From Promethearchaeota archaeon (lineage in GTDB: Archaea; Asgardarchaeota; Lokiarchaeia; Sigynarchaeales; SOKP01): a stretch of DNA of 42,839 nt. The stretch is from positions 1-42,839 of the forward strand of contig JAUWBH010000029.1 in assembly GCA_030605085.1 (NCBI GenBank). The letters are read 5' to 3'. A program made the translations under genes and the position numbers. Shown one piece after another: positions 18,401-26,299 of this stretch (position 1 is the first letter of the stretch; each line of letters opens with the position of its first letter). A model generated the notes under the pieces. The model saw only the letters and a list, made by a program, of their open reading frames with translations. It made no database searches and was not told the origin of the DNA.

Positions 18401-18686
18401 TTATACTCTTAAATCTTATTTCCTGAGAGACAAACTTTGATTCAGTGATTTTTTTCAAAATTTTAACTGTTTTTCTTATGTCATCAGCATGTATATAATT
18501 TAATATTGATTTACCATCTAATTTTTTAAATTTATAGCCCAAAATATCAAAAAATGCATGTTGGTTGACATATTCAATTTTATAGTCGTAATTTGACCCA
18601 ACTATACAGATTAAATCGTTGACATTTTCGACAAATAGTTGATAATTCGCATCGAAATCAAAATGACCATTCCCATTTGTTATCAT
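15483..18686 (-). CDS. PAS/GAF sensor histidine kinase (tandem copy B)
   Basis: The 1067-residue kinase has five PAS domains (about 15-130, 180-292, 300-415, 425-540, 550-665), a GAF-like region (680-825), HisKA with SHELKTP (His845) and HATPase_c (DNGIGL, GSGLGLYI). Its first two PAS domains and everything from the last PAS domain onward match copy A. Two additional PAS domains sit in the middle, so either B gained or A lost about 250 residues. No membrane segment is present, so it probably senses a cytosolic or redox signal. The start is ATG. It lies 271 bases upstream of copy A on the same strand. Output partner unknown. Confidence 0.88.
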   Translation of the reverse strand: MITNGNGHFDFDANYQLFVENVNDLICIVGSNYDYKIEYVNQHAFFDILGYKFKKLDGKSILNYIHADDIRKTVKILKKITESKFVSQEIRFKSINNKYVWFEIKAKIFSNKDRQKKLLLILKDISDRKELENKIRENEEKMKDLTNAIPEIRFWKLFYPKKFEEALKTSYEMLQLVIENIPQYIFWKDTNLVYLGCNKNYAELIGAETPERIIGKSDSKLLWDTQKIKELREKEIYVMNSDNGELHKIESWTLKNGEKILLDTNRIPLHDSEGKIVGVLVTYENVTEKKIAEQKLKESEEKYRLISENANDMIAILNQKFEYEYINEEITAKIMGYKNEDVIGKSSLSLVHPDDVTKAAKNLKNVFESGEGMDIVRFKHKNGHWVWLEAKGRTFIDKDGAMKVIVISRDISSRILADQKIKRSERKYRFLFENAPFSIILFNSDGVIVDSNPTTQRLFGYTKQELIGRHFENILIIHPNYLPIFSRLFEGSPKERELNPIDIQLYKKDMKLIWANLRFSLVNIGDRSFIQGIIVDITERKEAEQKREESEKKYLDLLETSSVGILEVDLIKKDLTYINPKLLDILGYERKEITSESFLAKIAHPEDFKKFFSTSDEKKLEFRIYDKEGRLKWLSGNRINHYDEKGELKSFRLWLEDVTEKKIYENLIYELNVNFLNFTTDIQKNIELLIDSCCKLLNAEVVLYAHKSRFEGKEQYQIISSDKKVFIYGTEEFNNNHFISELFNEDHDYIQCISDLDETKFAKKDPYILVYKAKGCYGKLISSLNEFNSALCVFFSENPTLSDQNKLVLFLIADAIGIEQRRWQVQQHLEDQNRLKAELFSRTSHELKTPLISIKGFTELLLTVHRSKFDTDTILILEEINKGSERLEKIVSSLLESSKLDQDQLKLKKTEEDLSFLINFCIQELRGLAELRNQTIELNIHDELITRFDKERMYEAMSNILVNAIKYTPPEGKIRVRSEINEKDNIYIIAVEDNGIGLTEKEKDLIFKPFGKIERYGKGWDVDIEGSGLGLYISKKIIKLHGGKIWVESEGRDKGSIFYFSLPIISK

Positions 18687-19007
18687 AAAACATCCCTATT
18701 TCCAGCCTATTTTTTTATTATCCTGATTTTTTGTCGAGATATTATTATTAATAAAAAAAAAGAATTATTATTTTATATATTTCATCTTCTAATAGTGTCA
18801 AAACAATTAAATGTTTGGCAAAAAATTACAGATTACAAAACTTAAGTTATTAATTCCACTATTACCAAATTTTATTCTAATTTTAATTATTAACACTAAT
18901 TCTTTATAATTCTTCTATAAATTAATAGATCTAAAATTCCGATAAAGATAAATATATGAAATTTCATTAATTAAACGATAAAAAGAATATAATGCGAGAT
19001 AGCCATA
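18687..19007. other. Divergent intergenic region
   Basis: About 320 bases between the histidine kinase and the LRR gene. It is AT-rich, with several TTTATA/ATAAATATAT strings that could serve as TATA boxes for either gene (for example near 18950). I see no gene or repeat in it. Confidence 0.35.
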
Positions 19008-20012
19008 ATGAATACAATATATCCCATAGCATACTGTGTCGTAAATTTAAATAATAAGTATTTAGGTACTTGCGAGAGATTAATTGATGCTGTTGGTTTA
19101 GCACAAGAAAAAGGATATTTATATCCAGATCGCATAAATATTTACGCTTTTTACGAAAACGATATCAAAGAACTAGTGCTAAAAGAATATTATTCCGTTC
19201 TAAAGCTTGATAACGCAAACTTTACAAGAAGATATAGATGGTTAGACAGAAATGCTTTAAATTCAGTAGAAAGGAAAATTTACAAACTTAGAGATTTAAA
19301 AAAAAAAAAATGCTGGAGCTGTGGGACAATACTATGTTTTAAAGATTTTTGTTTGACGAATCAAAAAATAAGTCAAGAAAATGCGGTAAAATTATGGGAT
19401 TCCCCTTATGTGGAGTTATATTGCTGTAACTGTTTTAAAAGAGTAAAAAGGAAACTTCAAGAAGAAAAGAAAAAAAAGATATTAAACAGATATAGAGAAA
19501 TTCAAATAACAGCACTTAACTCAAAGGATAAAAAAATGTTAAAAATTCTTGAGGAAGAAATTTGTAAACCAATTCCTCCGGTAGCAAAAGTAGATCACAA
19601 ATATCATACGAGAAATGCGGGATTTATCTCAAAAGAGGGGTGTATTACTGGATTTTCGCTTTATTACTATCTTTTTACAAATCTTCCAGAGTCTTTAAAG
19701 GCTTTCTCAAATATTGAGTACTTAGACTTGTGCGGCAACTTGTTAACAACGCTCCCCGAATGGATTGAATCGTTTAAATCTCTTAAATATTTGAATTTAA
19801 TGGCTAATGAATTAAAAGAACTTCCTGAATCAATATATTCCCTTAATTCGTTGGAAATACTTGATTTAAGCGGGAACAAATTAACTAATATTCCTAATTC
19901 TTTAATCTTACTCCCCTCCCTAAAATTTTTATATTTATGGGCAAATGAATTTAAATCTAATCCTCCGATTTTAAATGAATTAAGAGAAAAAGGAATTTAT
20001 ATTGCTATATAA
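19008..20012 (+). CDS. Cysteine-rich/leucine-rich repeat protein
   Basis: The 334-residue protein has three parts. Residues 1-100 form an alpha/beta domain of unknown function starting IYPIAYCVVNLNNKYLG. Residues 102-150 are a cysteine-rich module (CWSC at 102-105, Cys110, Cys115, then ELYCCNCF near 141-148) that could bind zinc. A lysine-rich helix leads to about five LRRs (210-330), for example LEYLDLCGNLLTTLPEWI. It is the intact form of the architecture whose 5' end is broken in the gene at 4026-5819. Cytosolic; probably protein-protein interaction. No operon partner. Confidence 0.8.
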   Translation: MNTIYPIAYCVVNLNNKYLGTCERLIDAVGLAQEKGYLYPDRINIYAFYENDIKELVLKEYYSVLKLDNANFTRRYRWLDRNALNSVERKIYKLRDLKKKKCWSCGTILCFKDFCLTNQKISQENAVKLWDSPYVELYCCNCFKRVKRKLQEEKKKKILNRYREIQITALNSKDKKMLKILEEEICKPIPPVAKVDHKYHTRNAGFISKEGCITGFSLYYYLFTNLPESLKAFSNIEYLDLCGNLLTTLPEWIESFKSLKYLNLMANELKELPESIYSLNSLEILDLSGNKLTNIPNSLILLPSLKFLYLWANEFKSNPPILNELREKGIYIAI

Positions 20013-20061
20013 TATGTGTATAAAATATGTGAGAAGAAACTTATCAATAAAATGAATTATT

Positions 20062-21243
20062 TTATATTTTCTTAAAAGCTTGTTTCAATAATTCAATTGT
20101 TTTTGTTTTTTCATCTTCATTATTGTAATAACTAAACGCAAATCTAATCAATGTGTCCTTATTCTCCTCTGGATATTTTTTTAAAGTTACATACACATTG
20201 TTTTTTGATAGAAAGCGATGAATTCTCTTTGCTTTTTCATGTTCAACTGTAATGATTCCAGATCTATATTCGAGTTCAAGGGGAGTAATTATTTTAAAAT
20301 CAAACCGCTCAATTTCATTTATAAACTTAGTAGTTAGTTGTATTATTCGGTCTTCTATTAATTTAATGCCATTTTGGAGATTACCTCCTCCGATTTCATT
20401 CTTGATGAAATTAAAAGCTCCTTCAAGCGTATACAATGCTGCAAAATTAGGGCATCCTCCCATAGAATCCATTGATTTAGCTTTTTGAATAACCCGCAGA
20501 TTTTCGTTATCCATATCAAAAGCATTTTCAACGCTTAGCCAACTAGTAAAAGGTAACTTCTTTTCTTTTATAATTTTATCTTTTATATATAAAATCCCTA
20601 TTCCGAAACCACATGCTGGCAATTTTAACGCACTGCATAAAAGAATGTCAATGTTTTGCTTTTTAACATCTATTTGAAAACCGCCAAATGATTGAGTTGC
20701 GTTAATTATGGATATTAGATTATGTTCTCTGCAAATCTTTCCTAATTCTTCTAGATTTTGCCTAAATCCGTTAAATGATTGAACATGGCTATGAATTATG
20801 AATTTTGTATTTTCTGTTATCTCTTTTTTAAAATCATCTAAGGGATATTTAAATTCTGAATGTGGAATCTTCTTGGTTGGGTATCCCATCCTTTTAAAAG
20901 GATGAATCGATGCTGGAAATTCTATTGAGGGATATAATATTTCTCCTTTATCATCTTCAAACAGATGAGCAGCAGTATGCAGACCTGTTGATGTATTTAT
21001 CATAAACGCAATCTCTTCTGGATTAGCATTAATATATTCTCCAATTAATTTTCTATTAATATCGTTCTGTACAAAGAATATCTCATGACGCATATCGCCA
21101 TAATTTAGCATCTCATTGAAATATTCCAAACTTTTTTCGTACGCACATTTAAGCATAGGGGAAGAACTTGCTGCCGCTAAATAAGTCAAGTTCTTTAATG
21201 CTGGAAATTGTTCATTTCTAATCTTTTCCCAATCAACGGACAT
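20062..21243 (-). CDS. Class V aminotransferase / cysteine desulfurase-like PLP enzyme
   Basis: The 393-residue protein follows the class V PLP fold throughout: start ALKNLTYLAAASSSP, cofactor-phosphate region MINTSTGLHTAAH (81-93), HSHVQSFNGF (151-160), INATQSFGG (180-188) and CSALKLPACGFGIG near 203-216. Lys207 is the probable Schiff-base lysine. The residue that normally pairs with the pyridine nitrogen, Asp three positions before the conserved Gln, is Asn181 here. No catalytic cysteine loop of true IscS/SufS type is evident, so cysteine desulfurase activity is doubtful; isopenicillin epimerase-like or lyase chemistry is possible. Length is normal for the family. It stands alone, convergent with the LRR gene 50 bases away. 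Confidence 0.8.
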   Translation of the reverse strand: MSVDWEKIRNEQFPALKNLTYLAAASSSPMLKCAYEKSLEYFNEMLNYGDMRHEIFFVQNDINRKLIGEYINANPEEIAFMINTSTGLHTAAHLFEDDKGEILYPSIEFPASIHPFKRMGYPTKKIPHSEFKYPLDDFKKEITENTKFIIHSHVQSFNGFRQNLEELGKICREHNLISIINATQSFGGFQIDVKKQNIDILLCSALKLPACGFGIGILYIKDKIIKEKKLPFTSWLSVENAFDMDNENLRVIQKAKSMDSMGGCPNFAALYTLEGAFNFIKNEIGGGNLQNGIKLIEDRIIQLTTKFINEIERFDFKIITPLELEYRSGIITVEHEKAKRIHRFLSKNNVYVTLKKYPEENKDTLIRFAFSYYNNEDEKTKTIELLKQAFKKI

Positions 21244-21377
21244 ATTATCATAAATATGTAATTTAGATATTTATCCCAATATTGGATTTATATTAAGTTT
21301 TTTAAATGGTCTGAAAAGTTTTAATTATCACATATTGATTTAATAAGTGCGCAAAAACACTCAAAAGGGAAGGATTA

Positions 21378-21614
21378 TTAGAGATATTTATCAACTTTAG
21401 AAGTTTTATATGCACTAATAACTACTTTCGAATTTCCATCAAGGAAATAGAAAACACGCAATAGAAGTTTATCTTTCATTTTTTAAGCAATTAAATTCCC
21501 ATAAGCATCTTTTTTCACACTCATAGGAATATTTAATACATCAATAATGTCGTTCTTGGAAAGATTTCGGCTTTTAATCCGTTGTAAAGCATGTTTGGTG
21601 AACTCTATGGGCAT
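21378..21614 (-). pseudogene. DUF4258-like gene with in-frame stop
   Basis: Translation from ATG at 21614 gives MPIEFTKHALQRIKSRNLS..., the standard start of DUF4258 (H-A-x-x-R-x-x-x-R). It then hits TAA at 21483-21485. The same frame continues KMKDKLLLRVFYFLDGN...VVISAYKTSKVDKYL to a stop at 21378, which is the rest of the domain. A single nonsense codon therefore splits an otherwise complete 78-residue domain. The ATG overlaps the last codons of the upstream DUF2283 gene, the usual arrangement of this pair. DUF4258 is often regarded as toxin-like and DUF2283 as its partner; that link is known context, not proven here. Confidence 0.7.
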
Positions 21615-21832
21615 TGGACTATCATTGGTATAATTTCTTCGGCACGCATTTGAATAAGATCATTGAGATTCAACTTTCTCTCAGTAAAATTTAGAATTTC
21701 TATACCAACAAAATGTTCTTTTTTTCCATAATCGATTATTATACCTTCAGCAATCTCCTCAGATGTTTGAACTTCTTCATGAGAGAAACGAAGGTATAGC
21801 GAATTCGCAACTTTATCAAAAGAAAACTCCAT
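21605..21832 (-). CDS. DUF2283 family protein
   Basis: The 75-residue protein has the DUF2283 pattern: FDKVANSLYLRFS, a short variable part, then EGIIIDYGKKEHFVGIEILNF and a C-terminal helix. Full length for the family. Its stop codon overlaps the start of the DUF4258-like gene on the same strand by about 10 bases, so the two are translationally coupled. It is probably the antidote or partner half of a DUF2283/DUF4258 module. Confidence 0.8.
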   Translation of the reverse strand: MEFSFDKVANSLYLRFSHEEVQTSEEIAEGIIIDYGKKEHFVGIEILNFTERKLNLNDLIQMRAEEIIPMIVQCP

Positions 21833-22107
21833 ATTTTATTGAAATCATCGATGGATTTTATATCTATTCCTTTAGTAATAGCTTTTTATTAGTAATTTAT
21901 TGGTAATTGAAAATTACTGCTCTATTTTAATGCAATTAATAATCCGCTTAAGAACTTGCTAGAAAGCATTACAATTTATGCATTGAGTTACTTATTACAC
22001 AAAAATACAAAATAAATTATAAGTTGTATTTCAAGGAATTAATTACTTGAGTTAAAAAATATAAAGTATAAAATAAATTAATAAAAGTAAGATTGGAAAA
22101 TATTAAT

Positions 22108-23232
22108 TTAAGCTCCATTTACAATCTTAACTTTTGGAGCGTAAGCGTCTTGAACAGCGTAGTTGTTAAAATTGATGCTGTAGTGTTCCCTCCAGTGAGA
22201 TTTAACATCTTCTAAAACAGCCTCGTAAACGCTTTCCTTAATTTTTCCTTCAGCACAAATTAATGTGCCCATCGGTGTTGCCGTTATTTCTCCGTCTTTA
22301 ACTACGATTTGACCATCTTTAATTGTATAAGCTGCACTACCAAAAGCCTTTTCTATAGCATGTCCATCCATTTTGTTTGGATCTAACTTGTAAATGGACA
22401 CATCACCAATGGCACCAACACCAAGGTGACCTCTATCAGTCATTCCTAAGCATTTAGCAGTACCCGCTCGTGTTACTATACAGAGCTCGTTTAATGTATA
22501 TTCTCTATCGATATCTTTTAATGTGGACGCAGTAGTGGCTTTTTGCGAGATGTTCTTAAGCATTTCATCTCTAGATTTCCTATCCATCAACCATTTAAAG
22601 ATTTGATTGTAAGTGTAAAATGGTCCACCGTTTGGATGGTCTGTCGTCATAAAAACTTGATATGGATTTTTTATTAAGAGCATCAATTCGAGTCCAATTG
22701 CAAACTGGACCGCGTTAACTCCCACACGCGGTGAAAAAAAGTATGGGACAATACCAGACCCAGATTCGCTTTCCACCTGCCCGTTAATCCATTTTATACC
22801 TGGTTTTGCCCCCCAATTTGATGTACCGCCAAGATGGTGCAAGGCAAACTCCCACGGACCGTCCGCTGTCATGGTAGTAGTAGCGTATTTAGTAAAAACC
22901 ACTTGACCTGAGTCAATTGTAATATGTTTGTGTGAGTTAATGTACTCGGCAATTTGGGGGGCTCCAGATTCAAAATTACCCCAATTTGTCCCGCCATACG
23001 CGTTAAATTGTACATGTGTGCAGTGAAAATTAGTCTCTCTCCCTTCTCTCTTTAGTTCAAGATTTTTGGTAATATCAAATGTTTCTATTGTATGCTTATA
23101 ATTTCCTGGATGTCCTAAATTATTGCAGTGTACGTGAATTGAATGAGGTAATTCTAACATTTCATTTGCTTTCGCTAAACTGTCAACTATCTGTCGAGGA
23201 GTCACTCCCCAGTGGAAAACTTCACTGTCCAA
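22108..23232 (-). CDS. fwdA: Formylmethanofuran dehydrogenase subunit A, C-terminal part (interrupted gene)
   Basis: FwdA is the amidohydrolase subunit that interconverts formate plus methanofuran and formylmethanofuran, step one of the archaeal methyl branch of the Wood-Ljungdahl pathway. This segment carries WGVTPRQIV, HVHCNNLGHPGNYKHT, CTHVQFNAYGGTNWG, TMTADGPWEF and TTDHPNGGPF, all conserved FwdA blocks including the second His pair and the catalytic Asp. The listed start is a TTG inside the domain and is unlikely to be real. The homologous sequence continues upstream in the same frame as KNCDSLDSEVFHWG, which directly follows the WAWG that ends the N-terminal half. Base composition is more GC-rich than its neighbours. 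No other fwd subunits are nearby. Confidence 0.9.
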   Translation of the reverse strand: MDSEVFHWGVTPRQIVDSLAKANEMLELPHSIHVHCNNLGHPGNYKHTIETFDITKNLELKREGRETNFHCTHVQFNAYGGTNWGNFESGAPQIAEYINSHKHITIDSGQVVFTKYATTTMTADGPWEFALHHLGGTSNWGAKPGIKWINGQVESESGSGIVPYFFSPRVGVNAVQFAIGLELMLLIKNPYQVFMTTDHPNGGPFYTYNQIFKWLMDRKSRDEMLKNISQKATTASTLKDIDREYTLNELCIVTRAGTAKCLGMTDRGHLGVGAIGDVSIYKLDPNKMDGHAIEKAFGSAAYTIKDGQIVVKDGEITATPMGTLICAEGKIKESVYEAVLEDVKSHWREHYSINFNNYAVQDAYAPKVKIVNGA

Positions 23233-23248
23233 GGAATCGCAGTTTTTT

Positions 23249-23277
23249 AGAGCAAAAATTCTTATGAATTTTTGTTA
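23249..23277 (-). other. 29-nt hairpin-forming insertion splitting fwdA
   Basis: On the minus strand the fwdA reading frame runs to the codons for W-G. It is then broken by about 29 bases containing stop codons, and resumes with the codons for K-N-C-D-S-L-D. Removing 23249-23277 would rejoin the halves in frame as WAWG-KNCDSLD, which fits the family. The insert contains CAAAAATTC and GAATTTTTG (23253-23261 and 23266-23274), a perfect 9-bp inverted repeat with a 4-base loop. The exact edges can shift by a base or two. Confidence 0.7.
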
Positions 23278-23858
23278 CCCCACGCCCAGTTTTCAACTCC
23301 TCCAGGATTCACCATCTTTACTGCGTATCCTTTCGTGGCTTTCAAAATCCACGCAATATACGCAGCTAATTTATCAATGTCATTTTCTTTAATATAACGA
23401 AGACAAAACCAATTGTTTCCGAGGAGAGGGAAGGCTGCCTTGTCAATAATAGGGATCTCTAAAAATTCCTCGTGCGTATGACGAGCCTCCAAGAGGGGCA
23501 TAGCAGGCTCGACTACAGTGGTGTATCCCATTTTTGCATATAAATAACCAATTGCCCATGTACTTGGTACCGCAAAACCCGTCCCACTTCTCAACAATTT
23601 AGTCTTTTTAATATTAGACTCGGGAGGCTTGTCATCTGGTCTAAAAAGCCTTCCAGCGTTGACTTTAGCACCCGCTATGTGAGAATGTATGTCAACACCC
23701 CCCGGCATAATTATCAAACCGGACGCATCAATTACTTTAGCATCTCCATCGACTTTATCAACGATAACTCCATCTTTTATACAAATCTCTTTTTTCTCAC
23801 CATCGATATTGTTTAACGGATCGTAGACAATACCATTTTTAATTATTATATTTCTCAT
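23262..23858 (-). CDS. fwdA: Formylmethanofuran dehydrogenase subunit A, N-terminal part (interrupted gene)
   Basis: The natural start is the ATG at 23858 (MRNIIIKNGIVYDPLNN), which fits FwdA N-termini. The longer open frame to 23963 adds 35 unlikely hydrophobic residues. The segment contains the zinc-binding GGVDIHSHIAGAKVN, RPDDKP, TGFAVPSTWAIGYLYAKMGYTT and VKMVNPGGVENWAWG, which includes the carboxylated-lysine region. It ends four residues after WAWG at a TAA inside the hairpin insert. Joined to 22108-23248 it gives a near full-length subunit of about 570 residues with no other defect. Confidence 0.9.
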   Translation of the reverse strand: MRNIIIKNGIVYDPLNNIDGEKKEICIKDGVIVDKVDGDAKVIDASGLIIMPGGVDIHSHIAGAKVNAGRLFRPDDKPPESNIKKTKLLRSGTGFAVPSTWAIGYLYAKMGYTTVVEPAMPLLEARHTHEEFLEIPIIDKAAFPLLGNNWFCLRYIKENDIDKLAAYIAWILKATKGYAVKMVNPGGVENWAWGNKNS

Positions 23859-24220
23859 TTTATTTTTACCATTATAAATTCGAATTTGTATTAAGTAAAC
23901 TAATAAACAATTATATTTATTACAAATTATTTTTAAATATAAAAAAATAAGGTTGAAAACCAAAAAATATTAATTTCTCTTATATTTCTTATTAGAATAA
24001 ATTGGTTTATAGTCTTATTAAATTAAGATATTAGTTTGAATTGATAATTATTGTAACTTATTTTTCGAAAGAATTTAACTAATTCACTTAATTCCAATAA
24101 GAATAACGATGAAATAATATTTGTTAACAATCATGAAATCCACATTTTTATATTACTCTTTATCAATGATTATTATAAATTCTCAAGATTGAATAGAAAT
24201 AAATAAATAAAAGGGATTAT
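23859..24220. other. Divergent intergenic region
   Basis: About 360 AT-rich bases upstream of fwdA and of the small gene at 24221. I see no gene. TATA-like strings occur near 23925-23945 (for fwdA) and 24150 (for the small gene), none distinctive. Confidence 0.3.
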
Positions 24221-24514
24221 TTGTTAATAATAATGAATAATGAAGATAAGGAACTTCAAGAACAGCAAAATAATCTTATTGAAGAAAGACAAAAAAAAAT
24301 CATACTACTCAAAAGATTTGAAGACATTTTAATAGATATGGAACGTCTATGTAGAAAAATTGAGAAAATCCCTATAAACGAACAAAATAAAATAGTAATT
24401 GGAAGATTAAAAGAGGATATCTATAACAATAGAGATAATTATGAACAAGAAATAAGATCTATAAATAAAAAATTAGAAAAAATAGCAAAAAAAATATATC
24501 CCTCTATTAATTAG
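24221..24514 (+). CDS. Small coiled-coil protein
   Basis: The protein of 93-97 residues is almost entirely helical and charged (ELQEQQNNLIEERQKK, RFEDILIDMERLCRKIEKI, LKEDIYNNRDNYEQEI). AGGGAT lies 5-7 bases before TTG at 24221 and supports that start; the ATG at 24233 (MNNEDKE) is the alternative. It is convergent with the GIY-YIG gene 18 bases away. No family recognised. Confidence 0.5.
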   Translation: MLIIMNNEDKELQEQQNNLIEERQKKIILLKRFEDILIDMERLCRKIEKIPINEQNKIVIGRLKEDIYNNRDNYEQEIRSINKKLEKIAKKIYPSIN

Positions 24515-24532
24515 ACGAATTTAAGTTATTTT

Positions 24533-25888
24533 TCATTCATTATCACCAAGATAATGACTTCTTAAATAATTTCTAACATCTTCCCAACTAACTTTCCTTC
24601 CGAAATTATATTCAAGCGCTCTTATATATTTTTTCATATATGATCTGATTATATCTGTTTCTGTAACTCGTACTTCCTTGGAATCTTCCCAACTACACAT
24701 CCCTAACAACACGGCAATCTCAGCCCAAGTGGATTCCTTTATAAATAAATGTTCAATTATTGAAAACTCATTGATATCATTGATATCTGCAAACTCAGTA
24801 ATAAAATAACCTGTATTGGGATCTCGATGATAAGGTCTAGCTAATCTTTCTTCAATCCCTATTTCTCTCAAATAATTAACATAGGGAACCATATATCGCT
24901 CAAATCTTAATTGATTATATAAAGAATTTGATTTATGTCCTTTAGTAGATCTAGTCGGACCATGATATAAATCTCTTAGAATTCTTATAAAGGTGTTATA
25001 AGGAACAAGTCTCCTAGTAGGACCGTATAATTCAATCCTCTTTTGCTTAGCCTTTTCGCTGAAGATTTTTATACCAGATTCATAAAGAAATTTTAATGCT
25101 TCATCTTGGGTTAAACCTTTTTTAAAACATTTTTCAATATAGGGAGCTACTAACATTTTTTTAATCTCATAAGTGTCAGTAGTTCCAAAATACTGTTTTA
25201 ATCTTAATTCTAGCGCACCTTTTTGTTTCCATTTTATGCGTAATTCGTAGGGTTCCAATCCATCTAATAAATCTCTTACAAGAGCATATTTAGGTATATT
25301 ATACATTTTCAAGTCATCATAACTACCAATAATTAAATTGAATTCCTTATTGGAAAGTAGATCATAACCATACCTATTGTTCTCTCTATTATAATATAAT
25401 TGCCAAAATATTTCAGTAGCTTTTAATTCTCTCTCAGTCTTACATACTGCTAATAACTCAACTTTAAAACATTTCGAAATTTTTCCTGCTATCTTATAAA
25501 TATTCAGTAAATTCTCAAAGGGATAATTAGCTTGCCCCGCCTTATAATAATAAGCCTTCATCCTTTTCATAAAATCAACAGAAAGTCCAATACGATGATA
25601 ACCATTCTGAATTTTTTTACCATTATATACTAAAACAGGACCATCATGTATTTTATTACCGTTTTCATCTCTGACCTGAGTTATTTTGTATACAACACCA
25701 TAATAATTCATTTTTTTCGCTAATTTTAATAACCCAGAAACTTTCTTAATTCCTAAATATTTATTATGATAATCTTTAACTCTTTTGAAATATTTAGAAT
25801 ATGCTCCTTTATAAGTACTTTTAAATTGTTCAGGAGTCAAGTCCATAATATCAACGCCAATATCTAAATATGGAGAATTTTTCATCAT
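24533..25888 (-). CDS. GIY-YIG nuclease-like protein with C-terminal DNA-binding region
   Basis: Residues about 60-185 fit a GIY-YIG domain: YYGVVYKIT as the first strand (GVVY for GIY), YHRIGLSVDFMKRMKAYY as the YIG strand with the conserved Arg in the following helix, and ERELKATEIFWQLYY providing a candidate metal-binding Glu. The YIG triplet is RIG here. Residues about 200-450 are helical and basic, with repeated helix-turn-helix-like stretches (TWAEIAVLLGMCSWED). Such a layout suits a mobile-element, homing or restriction nuclease. It is divergent from 25926 with only 37 bases between starts. Activity is inferred; no insertion boundaries were identified. Confidence 0.65.
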   Translation of the reverse strand: MMKNSPYLDIGVDIMDLTPEQFKSTYKGAYSKYFKRVKDYHNKYLGIKKVSGLLKLAKKMNYYGVVYKITQVRDENGNKIHDGPVLVYNGKKIQNGYHRIGLSVDFMKRMKAYYYKAGQANYPFENLLNIYKIAGKISKCFKVELLAVCKTERELKATEIFWQLYYNRENNRYGYDLLSNKEFNLIIGSYDDLKMYNIPKYALVRDLLDGLEPYELRIKWKQKGALELRLKQYFGTTDTYEIKKMLVAPYIEKCFKKGLTQDEALKFLYESGIKIFSEKAKQKRIELYGPTRRLVPYNTFIRILRDLYHGPTRSTKGHKSNSLYNQLRFERYMVPYVNYLREIGIEERLARPYHRDPNTGYFITEFADINDINEFSIIEHLFIKESTWAEIAVLLGMCSWEDSKEVRVTETDIIRSYMKKYIRALEYNFGRKVSWEDVRNYLRSHYLGDNE

Positions 25889-25925
25889 TTTTTAAGCAAG
25901 AATATAACGAGGGAGGGTTTTAAAA

Positions 25926-26291
25926 GTGGAAATTAAAAATGTTGAAGATAAAGAGTTAAAAGAAATTAAGAACAATATTCTAAATTATCTCGAGGAGAAT
26001 TGGGAAATTAATCACAATCCTAACGCACTTCAAATGCTGCACGAATTTGGACTTTACGAATCGGGAGAAAAGCTCGATCTTTTACTAAAGCTTAAAGAAT
26101 TGTACGATGAGTACCGTCTGGATTATATCATCGAGCGGGGGTGCCTAATTTTCGTAGAGCACTATCCTTCTAGACCCCGCGAAAATCATCCTGACGCTTT
26201 AATATTCGATTTTTTAGATTACATCCCTATAAAAGAAAAACTGTTTAAGTTTAAATACAAATTGACAGAAAAAGGAATGAATTTAGATTAA
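25926..26291 (+). CDS. Hypothetical protein upstream of RHH protein
   Basis: The 121-residue acidic protein starts with GTG, preceded by GGAGGG about 9 bases upstream. Its N-terminus is helical (ELKEIKNNILNYLEENWEI, NALQMLHEFGLYESGEKLDLLLKLKELYDEY) and its C-terminus ends in a wing-like FKYKLTEKG. The codon usage is more GC-rich than the surrounding genes. It is followed after 8 bases by the ribbon-helix-helix gene, so the two form an operon. The last 34 bases are repeated at 29160-29193. Function unknown. Confidence 0.6.
   Translation: MEIKNVEDKELKEIKNNILNYLEENWEINHNPNALQMLHEFGLYESGEKLDLLLKLKELYDEYRLDYIIERGCLIFVEHYPSRPRENHPDALIFDFLDYIPIKEKLFKFKYKLTEKGMNLD
26248..26281 (+). repeat. 34-bp imperfect direct repeat, copy 1
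   Basis: This stretch, encoding the end (KFKYKLTEKGM) of the 121-aa protein, recurs at 29160-29193 with one mismatch. After both copies comes a short diverged spacer and then an identical ATGACTGAAAAT start, giving MTEN to both the RHH protein and the HEPN protein. Confidence 0.8.
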
Positions 26292-26299
26292 GGTTAAAA

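Noticed and set aside
18639..18845. 68-aa plus-strand frame at the kinase start
   Set aside because: Overlaps the real start of kinase B, and its hydrophobic reading is typical of AT-rich intergenic DNA.
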